DNA of 64,000 bases from Pyrocephalus nanus (Eukaryota; Chordata; Aves; Passeriformes; Tyrannidae): positions 100,675,739 to 100,739,738 of the forward strand of contig CM076259.1 of NCBI GenBank assembly GCA_038380795.1, given 5' to 3'. This document shows, piece by piece, positions 1 to 8,770 of the stretch. The position numbers and the translations under genes were made by a program. A model generated the notes under the pieces. The model searched no databases. It saw nothing but the letters and a program-made list of their open reading frames with translations, and was not told the origin of the DNA. The stretch's first letter is position 1. Each line of letters begins with the position of its first letter.

Positions 1-3000
1 TATTAAAAAACTACAGAAAATGCCTTGAGAAAGACAAATTGAATTAGCCATTAGGATTTGGTCTTTAAAGAGAATTTAATTACTCTTAAACCAACAACTC
101 AATCACTACCAACTGTCCTGGCATCAGTCTAATGAGAGTCCATCAAATAGTTTCTAGCAATCCATCTCCATCTTAGAAGATAGAATTCTTCAGATATGAT
201 AGAGTTCCACTTTAATAAAAAGACCATCCAATTCTACAGTGCTCTATCATACATTTGTTCAAGTCATGTTTAAAAAAAGCTGATAAAAAAAAACCAAAAC
301 AGGAATGAAAGCTGAAAACCCCATTTAGTCTTTTCTAAAGTGCCCAAACCATATGCTGCTCAGTCACACATGGCACAAACCAGACTTCAAGTACCACCTG
401 TTGTAACAGCTAATTTACATGAATCAGAAACAGCTTTTGTTTGCCTCTTTAGAGGGGACAACTGGCCACATTAAACAGTCTGAGGTCTGAGTAGTCAGCC
501 CCAGTGAAAAAGAAGTCATTCTGATGAGAATGCCAAATTTAAGGTGCGTAGTTGTTTCCTATACAGAGAAATCAATGCATCTTTTAAACATTGCAGTATT
601 TTATCAGGCGAGACTTTGTAAACCCCGAAAGAAATTGTCAAGAGTTTTGCCTAGAAGTCCTGCAAAAAAGTGCTGTATTTTGATGTATGTTCAAATTCAT
701 CTCCCAGACACTCATCCAGTACCATTTATAATCCAGAAAGTGTTCCCCCATCCCCCCACTCTGCTCTGAGTCAAACTGCCATGGTTTCATCCTGAAGATT
801 AATCAGAGTAACTTTATACAAAAGTTTTTAACTATTATCAGATGTTACTGCCTGTGATTTTTTCCATCCTACCACAAAACATGATGGGAGAAGAGACAAA
901 GACACTTCCATTGAAGGACATTTTCAATCCCTCACTCCATCTCTTCACCATGGAGACTTGTGAGCTCATGAGAAGTCCTATCTGAGCACAGTTCTTTTCA
1001 TTTTACACTGTTGTATTTGTGCCTCCCTAACTTTTCAAGGACATTTACAGTCACTGTAGTAGTTTGCAAGATTCAATCTGTACAAGAAATCAAAACTATT
1101 TTAAAGAGTACTGGGAAGTGATACTATACAGAAAAAAACATGCTTTCAAACCTACTGAGGAATTCATAAGTCAAACTCCATGTTATCATATTTCACTGTA
1201 GAAAAAAGATTTGACACATTATTTGACATTTACACTAATCACCAGCACTCAGGCCAAATCCATCTAAACAAAGCTTTCATCACCTTCAGATGAGCAGCAC
1301 TGATTATGATGAAGTGCAGTTAAACTGCTTCCTTACAGTGCTTAAACACAAGTTGAACCACATACCAGCAGATGCTATCAAATCAAATTTGACTCAAATA
1401 TTTTAAGTTTATCCACATGAGACAGTCCTTTTGTGCTTTCTATTACTTAAGAGTCAGTTTGGATGCACAGAACTATTTTATGGAAAAAAAAAAATCAAAA
1501 GGAGGGGGGTGGGGAGGAAGACTAACATAAAATACTTTCCCAGAAAGTGGCCTGCTCTCAGTGTCCTCATTTAAAAGAGAATGCAACATACTTTCGAAAG
1601 CCTGTATTTGGCAGCTAGTAAGTAGACTTCAAGCTCTGCCAACTGCAGTTCTGGAAAAATAATACTAAGAAACAAAAACTACTCAGAGGGTATTAACACA
1701 AAATGAAAGTCTGGGTATCTATTATTCTATGCAGATAATATTTTTCCATGTATTTTTTAAGTACCAACCATGACTAAGGGATCACTACTCAACAAAAAAG
1801 ACAAATGCAGATTTAATAAGTCTACATGGCAAACAGCAAAGAAGTATAAACAAGTCAGCCATCACTGCAAAGGGCATGAGCATACCACAAAGGAATGCTT
1901 CAGACCCAAATTCTCAGAGGCAATAGTTTATTGTAATTTTTTTCCCCTGAAGGCCAGGGCTTCAGAAAAAAAGTGTCCCTTTACAGTCTAGAGCACACAC
2001 CAGAAGTTTTGCCAAGTGTAGAAGTTTACATGGAAAGTATCCACACAAACAAGAGCAAATTACTGTACTAGGGCTGTAAAAGATTTCTGCTCTGCAGGAG
2101 CAGATTCTTCCCAATGAGCCTGACAGAGACCTGTCTTTCATATACATCCAATGAAAAGTCAAATTCTGATAGTAAAGTGCACACCTACAAGCAATATAGT
2201 GCAGTCTGGAAGAAACATTCTGTCTTTTTTATTCCTATTGCAATTATTGTCTTTTTTTCTCACTAGATATTATTAAAAGAATCTTCAGGCTCAACTCAGC
2301 TACTTCTCTCATTTAGGAAAATATTTTATGATAAATATCTTTCACTTATCAGAAAGGGAATGAAAACCAGAGAGATCAAAAGCAGTTGGACAAAATCACA
2401 GAAATTTTGACCTAAAAATGTAATATGGAATCAAAGACCAAAAAGGTAACACAGCAGGTGTAAATACTTATATAAATTCCTGCCTTTAGACAGATGGCCT
2501 TAGGTTTGGGTTTTTTTTGTGATAGTAAACAAATCCATGCATCTCCCCCTTAATAGATGCAATACTTCAGTATTGGGAATCCTCACAACAGGCAGGATCT
2601 CCACTACTCTGCTCACAGCCAGGTTCGGTAACTGCAGCGAGATCAGGTCTCTGTGAGTAGAGTTTATGCATAAACTGCAAATCCTACCAGCTCAGTGGCA
2701 TTCTCCTACTAGATGAGACAACGACTGCTTGAAGTCATCACTTGAAGTCTGTCACCAGGTAAACTTGCAAAGAAGCCATAAGTTTGTCAGCATCAGTCAC
2801 TTTGCACGTAGATCCTAACTGCAGAAGTTAAAAGCTTAGAGAGTTTGGCACAAACAGAACCAAACTGTAAATGACAACCAAGGGGGAGAGAGGTTGGACT
2901 CAAAGGGCGCCCAAGGATCTGTGGTGTGGTGATAGTTGCCCAAATGAAAATTGGGACAACTAGTATGTTGTGCTCGACAAAAGATTTTTTTTCTCATCCC

Positions 3001-6000
3001 GAAAAATTTACACATTTCTTTAATAAAACAAGAACTTCCGAGACTCCAGGACAGTCTACCAAAGTTGAGCATTTCTTTTACAGTTTCTTACTTCAGCAAG
3101 GCTATACACCCCAGCAGTTTTAGAAATGGACAAGAACTTGATACCGATAGTTTTCTTAAAAAAAAAGCTGCTGTTTCTTGATGCTGAGGTCCTCCTAGTG
3201 CCACATGAACAAGAATCCTGTACAAAGAAGACCTGATCTAATTAAAACTATCAAACCCAAGTATCTAACTCACTATAAACTGTGCATTCAGCCAGTTTTA
3301 CAAAGCTATCTAATCAAGTTCATAATAGCAGTTTTAACAGATACAACTGGCAGCTAAGAAAAAGAGGGATCATGCAAACTACTGGGCACATCCCACTGGC
3401 CACATGGCTGTACCTTCCAATCATAATAGAGTGAAGAGACACACTACCTGCACAAGGGGCTCTTCCATTGCTACTTTCAGTGGAGAGAGGGTAGAAAGAA
3501 AGTTCTGAAACCCAATATGCTGTAAGTCTTTAACATAAACTATGATCTTGGTTAAGTCATGCTAAAGTAAAAGGCAATTGCCACAACATCAAGGGCAGCA
3601 ATGACAGTTTTATAATTTCATATTGCACAGTTTCAAACTGAGACATAAAAACAAAGCCACAACCCTTAATCAAATAACCAATCAACAACAACTAAATCCG
3701 ATGAATGCAATTAACCAAATGCTAACAAAGTAAAATTTATATAAAATCAGTTATTCTCTGACATCTGATTTTGACTGCATTATAGTACACAATGAAAATA
3801 ACTCATATTGCCAGATGCTAAAATAGTGAACAGATGACGTCTTCAAAGAAAAAAAAAATCACATCCTAAGTTCCTTTTTCTTTAGTAAAATTAAAAATTT
3901 TAACATTTAACACATTTTTCTGCCACAGAGGGAAAGTTTCTAATTAGATGTCTGTAGATGACTCCCCCCTCTATTTTCATGAAGTGCAATTGTTGTTGGC
4001 TTCTCATATTTATTTTATTTTGCCCAGTAAGTCACTTAAAATCTCTCTGATTCAAGTTAGAAGCTCACATCCTTTTTTAATCTTCCAAACCCAGCTACAG
4101 AATATGTATAACCCAATTCATGAACCATGACAAAAACAGGGCACCTTTCCATCTTGTTTTGTAGTGCTAAAGGAAAAAAAATTAGGAAGGCAATGACTGA
4201 GCCTATATTACAAATGTTATCCATGCTCATGTAGGAAACCAAGCAAAATAAAAGTTACGCCACACATGTTTAGATGGATTTTAAGTTCGGCTTTCTTGAA
4301 GATTCATTTAGAAAACATCCCATAAAAATGAGATTCTACAGAGCTAAGGAAGTTAATCAAAATAGTCTAGCTGTCTTAATAAATGTAAAGTATCATAAGA
4401 AATCTAAAGCTACAGTCTTGCCAATTCTGCATTTGAGTTCATTCTGTTCTTGCAAAAAGGTACAATGATGAGACCCTTGAGTATACTTCTAATAAAGCCA
4501 ACCATTCTTTGAGTAGCAATATCTAGGTCAATTCTCCTACATGTGGAAAATAAATACACTCTAAAAACAAAAACAGCACAAATTTCAGCAATTTAAGACT
4601 CTTAACAGCTACATGCACGTGCAACATGTACAATAGCACTGTGCACATACTTTTATAGCATATACTGAAAAACATTTGCACCAGCAGGTTCAGATCCTTC
4701 CCAGTAATAGATGAGACATGAGCAGATCTCAGTAGAGATGCTGAGGAGCCTCTTGTCTGTGAGCATTTTGCAATCTTTTGCAATTTCACAAAGCACATAG
4801 AGTTCCAACAGGTGCGTTTTTCTTTAAGCCACACACCTTTTCAGCTACAAAAAATAACCCTTTTCAAAGAAATCACAGTAGCTGGTACTCATCATCTTTA
4901 GTTATGGTGTGGTGACTGGAAGAAGTCCCACACATGTAAAAGCTGTCAGTGTTATCAGACACACGAATTTAAACTATCACCTCTTATAGCTATTCCTTCT
5001 GGTGATGTTTTAGAGGGGTAAAAAGTAAAAGAAAGGCAAGATTTGAGATGTTCATTAGCTTGGTGCAAGCTCATCTTTAGCAATTTCATAGGCTCCCTGT
5101 GCCAGACTGGTCTGCAGACAGTGAAATAAGCTACTGCAGTCAGCTGTGCACACCAGCAGTCCAGCAGACAGACTGCAGTCTACATCTGGTCAAAAATGGT
5201 CTAAAATACATCTCCCAGCAAATTTCCTCATTCTCCTTGACCACAGGACCCACAGCACACTATTGAGATGCAAGAATACCACAATTTGCAGCAACTCAAA
5301 CGGTCATACCTACCAGCTCCCTAGACACAAAAGGACATGGCAAGTAGTTGTTAACAGCAATAAAAAGGGGGGGAAAGCAGTTGTGTGGAATCATCCCCAG
5401 AACAGCTACTGCTGTTCCAGACTGGGCAAGGAAGGGAACAGACAACTCTACTCGTGCCTCATTCTTCTGATCTAGTCTCATGAAAGTCCAGCTGTAAAAG
5501 CACTTCCAGGCATTATCACTTAAGGAAGCATACCAAGTGTTTGAGCAAGCTGGTCTACATGCATTACAAGAAGTTTTGTGAGGAAATTGAGAGGCAGAAA
5601 AAAACTGTCCATGATTTCTTCCAGCACAGCCTCATGCATTGCTCCTCCTCTTTCCTCCTCGTGTTAAAGAGCCACACATAAGCAAGTCACACACATGATG
5701 CTACGCACACCAATGTCTGTGCGAAGACAGGACTTAAAACATCTAAACATATTTGATTCTACTCATTCCAACTCAGAATATTCTGTGATTCTGTGATTTG
5801 TTACACTGGAAAAGTTACAAACTCTTCATTTTGGCTCCAGTTCTCTCTGTCCTACCTACAGAGACTACAATGTTTATTGTAGGGCAAAAATTACCTACCA
5901 TTTCAAAGAGAAAACAAGAATGCATGAACCTTCTGAAGTTCATAACTAACTAGAGAATGAAGATAAGACTTTGTAGCAGTAGCTTTACCTGGAAGAGATG

Positions 6001-6740
6001 CAGCCTAGCACAACAGGAGGTAGATTACTGCTTTGCCGAGAAAATTATGTTCACACCACCACATTTTGATACATTCTAAAGATCAGCATATAGATAAAAA
6101 ACACATGCCAAATACTCCTCCAAAGGCTAGGGAACAACTGAAAAATGAAACTACTGCAAAGAAACTGATACAGTTTCTTTTAGTACTTGCACTAAAACAC
6201 CACTAGCCATGATTCCTTCAATTAGTAGAAATCCCTTTTTGTGTTCATAGCAAAAAAAACCAAAATAAAATAAAATTCAAATAAACCAAACTAAGTACTC
6301 TGAAAAATTTCCTTATTTCTATGAGCCTTAAAAAGCAAGTTACATTTTCATGTGATTTATGAAGTCATTTGTTGAGGTGCACGTTTAGGAAGTTTTTCTT
6401 TATCACCTATTACATCTGAAATGCCTATCAATATGAAGCATGTATGGAGTGTGTGAACCTAAGCAGAGTAGCAAGAACTGCCACTCCTTATGAAAGTAGA
6501 AGGAAAGCTCATTTCTTTTCTTCAATACATTTCTAAATGCATGAGTGATTTTCCACACATGAATGATTCCTACTTGGTTATCAAATTAGATTAAAGGGAA
6601 AAGTCAGTCTTCTCTGTAAACAGCAGACGGAAGGAAAAAAAAAACAACACCAAAACAAAACACAATCTTCATTATTTTCCTCCTACTTATTACACTGTTT
6701 GTGATGAATGGCAATTACGAGGTTAGTGAGACAGAACAAC
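1..6740 (-). other. AP1S2: AP1S2 intron 2 (partial, runs off left edge); AT-rich non-coding
   Basis: Everything left of the exon 2 donor at 6740 should be intron 2 of AP1S2. I looked on the minus strand for the next exon, which should start with the YASLYFCC motif conserved in sigma subunits, and did not find it, so exon 3 lies beyond position 1. Short frames here (such as 524-769, 4523-4834 and 5146-5475) show no recognisable domains or splice-bounded structure. The only interspersed repeat I can name is a short CR1 tail at 5764-5798. Confidence 0.75.
5764..5798 (+). repeat. CR1 LINE, extreme 3' tail
   Basis: CATTCCAACTCAGAATATTC followed by the TGTGATTC-type octamer repeat is the 3' terminus of avian CR1 elements. 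Only about 35 bases remain, which is the usual severe 5' truncation. It lies inside AP1S2 intron 2, antisense to the gene. Confidence 0.75.
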
Positions 6741-6919
6741 CTTTTGTAGACAATCTTCAGGTCTCTCCATTCGAGGAAGCTGCACATTTTCGGTTTGCGG
6801 GCTAATACCGTTTGAACAAGTTCCCTTGTGATTTTCTTCTTTTCTTTGTCAGATAATGGGACATACCACTTCTGGAGTCTCAGTTTCCCCTGGCGACTAA
6901 AAAGCAACATAAACTGCAT
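6741..6919 (-). CDS. AP1S2: AP1S2 coding exon 2: AP-1 clathrin adaptor sigma-1B, residues 1-60 (partial gene)
   Basis: Sigma-1B is the small subunit of the heterotetrameric AP-1 adaptor. With gamma it forms the site for acidic dileucine sorting signals, and AP-1 acts at the trans-Golgi network and endosomes. Read on the minus strand from the ATG at 6919-6917, the exon encodes the sigma N-terminus: [19 protein letters not shown], then a PLSDKEKKK stretch, the [16 protein letters not shown] block and VYK. These match vertebrate AP1S2 as I remember it rather than AP1S1 (MMRFMLLF start) or AP1S3 (MIHFILLF start). The exon is exactly 179 bp and ends within codon 60 (AG of Arg, phase 2), which is the known AP1S2 exon 2/3 junction. 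The ATG directly follows a CAG acceptor preceded by a long pyrimidine tract. The donor is AAAAG/GTTGTT, a weaker match at +3 to +5. The frame would read on past the donor as unrelated residues to 6683, which is intron. Exons 3 onward are not in the window. Confidence 0.96.
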
Positions 6920-7931
6920 CTGTTGAATTACAAGGAGGAAAGAAAAAAAAAAAAAAAGCTGCATTAATCTCAATCTCTGAGTTTTAAAAAGATATCTGTG
7001 AGAAAAACTAACAGGAAGGAGGACAGATATCCAAAAACCCTAATTGTATTTCTATAGCACTGGCAGATGTTATACAAGATCTGGAAGTACCAATAATACA
7101 AAGGATTCCGCTGAGCAAGGTCAGTCAAGCTAAAGGCAGTATAAAGCGCACACAAGTTTCAGAAGGAGGTGTCAGAACCATCGGGTGGCGAGTGAATACA
7201 CCCAGATTTCAGACAAGCCACGTCCAGCAGCGGCACGGTTGCGTTTCCGAAAAAGACAGAAAAAAACCAGCACAGCAATCTCTTCAGATACCCAAACTCA
7301 TTTTCAATTCACCGGATTAGAGCCTTACAGCAGGAGCAATTTGCACTTAAGATCTTTCCGAAAAGCCTCGGAATACTTTAAAAGGCTTTAAACCTCCCAG
7401 CGGAGAGTCCTACGGCACAGAAAAGCCCAGTCTTTTCCCACGTTACACAAAAGGAGGAGAGATTAAGTGCTTTCCCTGCGGTCCTATGTTCCAGGTCTCG
7501 CTTCCTCCAAAGGAGTGATGTTGCAATTATATTTTAAGAGGAACTTGCCGGGCTGTGTTTTTTCCAGCAGCTGTAACATTAAAGGAAATGGGCTTTTTTG
7601 GTCTTTTTTTTTGTCCTTTTTTTTTTTTTTTCCCCTTTGCGTTTTTGCTCAAAGTTGTATCGGGCTGGGGAAGTTTCCCAGGCAATGTGACAGATATGAA
7701 ATAGGACGAGAAAGCCCAGCCTGGTCCCGGGTGACAAGTGCGACCAAGCGCCAGCCGCGAAGAGCGGCGGCCGCGCCCGCAGCGGCTCCGCGGGGCCGGG
7801 GCGGGGGCAGAGCCGCGCAGACCCCTCAGCCCCACAACATCCCTCCCGCCCCACCCGCCGGCCACAGCACCGCCCCGGCTCCCCACACGCGGAGAGGGAG
7901 GCGAGCCCAGCTCCGCGCGGCTTGTGCTCAC
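6920..7931 (-). other. AP1S2: AP1S2 intron 1
   Basis: This is the interval between the proposed exon 1 donor (GT at 7931-7930) and the exon 2 acceptor (AG at 6921-6920). The acceptor end has a T-rich run on the minus strand (A-rich on plus at about 6938-6956), then CTTTCCTCC and TTCAACAG. An ATTAATG near 6963-6968 on the plus strand could hold the branch point, which is inferred. The part nearest exon 1 (7740-7930) is still CpG island. A homopolymer-rich stretch (T runs at 7602-7632 on plus) sits inside. No coding content is supported. Confidence 0.6.
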
Positions 7932-8180
7932 CGTGCCCGGGGGACAGCGGAGCTGAGGAGGGAGTGGAGGATGAGGCAGCGCCACGCAAAGCGGCTCCGT
8001 CTCCGCGGGTGCTGCCGCGGCGGCGCCGAGCGGGACTGAGGGAGGGGACGGCGGGGCACGGGAGGTGCCGCTGGCGCGAGCGCGCGCGCGCCCCAACGGC
8101 CGCCTCTCCCTCCCCTCGCGCGGGCAGGGCGGGGGCGGGGCCGCGCTCTCGGGGGGCGGGGCCAGGAGATGAAGGGGGCG
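7932..8180 (-). other. AP1S2: Probable AP1S2 exon 1 (5' untranslated); 3' end defined, 5' end approximate
   Basis: On the minus strand inside the CpG island there is a strong donor, CACG/GTGAGC, with the last exonic base at 7932. Joined to exon 2 it places the leader directly against the start codon (CACG then ATGCAG), with an intron of 1,012 bp. I see no ATG on the minus strand between 8180 and 7932, so the leader appears free of upstream start codons. The 5' end is a guess from a CATAAAG element on the minus strand near 8206-8212, about 30 bases upstream, and from CCAAT boxes further upstream. CpG-island promoters commonly start at several positions, so the true 5' end may be scattered. The long open frames across this stretch on both strands are what high GC content yields and are not taken as coding. 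Confidence 0.6.
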
Positions 8181-8272
8181 CGGCCCGGGTGCCTCCGAAC
8201 AAAACTTTATGAGCGGCCGCCCCGAGGGGGGGGCCGAGGGGGGGGCTGTCGCCCAGTGAGTTCGGCCGTCAC

Positions 8273-8482
8273 CCAATCGGAGCGCTCAACGCCATGACAG
8301 GAGGCGGAACGGAGTGGGTAATGGCCAATGGGAGGGAGGAAAACGAGGGGGTGGGCGGGGCCGGGATGGGGGCGGGGCCAAGGACCCTAATCTGCGTGGC
8401 CCGAATTGGGATAGGCCAGCGGCCCGCGCGGCAACAGCCAACCAGGCGGCGCGGCGCACATAGCGGTCCGCGGGCAGCCAAT
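8273..8482. promoter_or_regulatory. Cluster of four CCAAT boxes (candidate NF-Y sites)
   Basis: CCAAT occurs on plus at 8273-8277, 8325-8329 and 8478-8482, and on minus (ATTGG) at 8405-8409. The start-to-start spacings are about 52, 80 and 73 bases. All four lie 95-300 bases upstream of the inferred minus-strand start near 8180, the usual zone for NF-Y. The boxes at 8325 and 8478 are followed by GGG, as in typical NF-Y sites. Binding is inferred from motif and position only. Confidence 0.6.
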
Positions 8483-8510
8483 GGGCGGGCGCGGCGCGGG
8501 GCCGGGGCAA

Positions 8511-8518
8511 TGACATCA
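8511..8518. promoter_or_regulatory. CRE-like element TGACATCA
   Basis: TGACATCA is one base away from the full palindromic CRE (TGACGTCA) and resembles ATF-family half-site pairs. It sits just outside the CCAAT cluster in the CpG island. It may be chance. Confidence 0.3.
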
Positions 8519-8609
8519 GTCAATCAGGCGCCCGGAGACCGAGGCCCCCCCCGTGTCCCCCCCCGGCCCCCAGCGGGGCGGGGGGAAGGGAGGGAGGGGT
8601 GGCCGGGCC

Positions 8610-8619
8610 GCGCATGCGC
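8610..8619. promoter_or_regulatory. NRF1-type palindrome GCGCATGCGC
   Basis: A perfect match to the NRF1 core palindrome within the CpG island. NRF1 sites are typical of housekeeping CpG-island promoters. Since the site is symmetric it gives no direction. It lies about 430 bases upstream of the inferred AP1S2 start, so it could equally serve a divergent plus-strand start. Confidence 0.5.
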
Positions 8620-8639
8620 CGCGCCGTGTTTGCTTCCAG

Positions 8640-8645
8640 CACGTG
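8640..8645. promoter_or_regulatory. E-box CACGTG
   Basis: A canonical palindromic E-box (USF/MYC/CLOCK type) 20 bases from the NRF1 palindrome, at the distal edge of the island. Function is inferred from the motif alone. Confidence 0.35.
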
Positions 8646-8652
8646 CGCGCCC

Positions 8653-8692
8653 GGGGGGGGCGGGGGCTGAGGGGGTGCGCGCGGGGCGGGGG
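8653..8692 (+). other. G-quadruplex-forming motif
   Basis: Five G runs on the plus strand (8653-8660, 8662-8666, 8671-8675, 8683-8686, 8688-8692), separated by loops of 1 to 7 bases, satisfy the usual four-run G4 rule. The island also has two 8-base G runs at 8226-8233 and 8238-8245, and C runs at 8546-8570 that would allow G4 on the minus strand. Confidence 0.55.
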
Positions 8693-8770
8693 CGCTGCCC
8701 GTGAGGGGACGGCACTGGGGGGGGACAAGCGCTTCGGGGAGACCGGCCTGGGGAGGGGAAGGTGTTTACA

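Larger units (their letters stand above)
7730..8770. promoter_or_regulatory. AP1S2: CpG island promoter of AP1S2
   Basis: An abrupt island of about 1 kb with very high G+C and frequent CpG sits in otherwise AT-rich DNA. It overlaps the proposed exon 1 and lies about 1 kb upstream of the AP1S2 start codon. It has many GC boxes of the GGGCGGGGC type (for example 8127-8165 and 8355-8380), four CCAAT/ATTGG boxes, an NRF1-type palindrome and an E-box. There is no strong TATA box. This fits a housekeeping promoter with broad expression. CpG islands often fire in both directions, so a divergent plus-strand non-coding transcript is possible but nothing in the sequence proves it. Confidence 0.9.

Noticed and set aside
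6683..6740. Continuation of the AP1S2 frame beyond the donor at 6740
   Set aside because: The conserved sigma sequence stops exactly at the known exon junction; the added residues do not match any sigma subunit, so this is intron.
7467..8728. Long overlapping open frames on both strands across 7.5-8.7 kb (up to 249 codons)
   Set aside because: They arise from stop-poor GC-rich CpG island sequence, are present in several frames at once, are rich in A, R, P and G, and show no domain. The island is better explained as promoter and untranslated exon.
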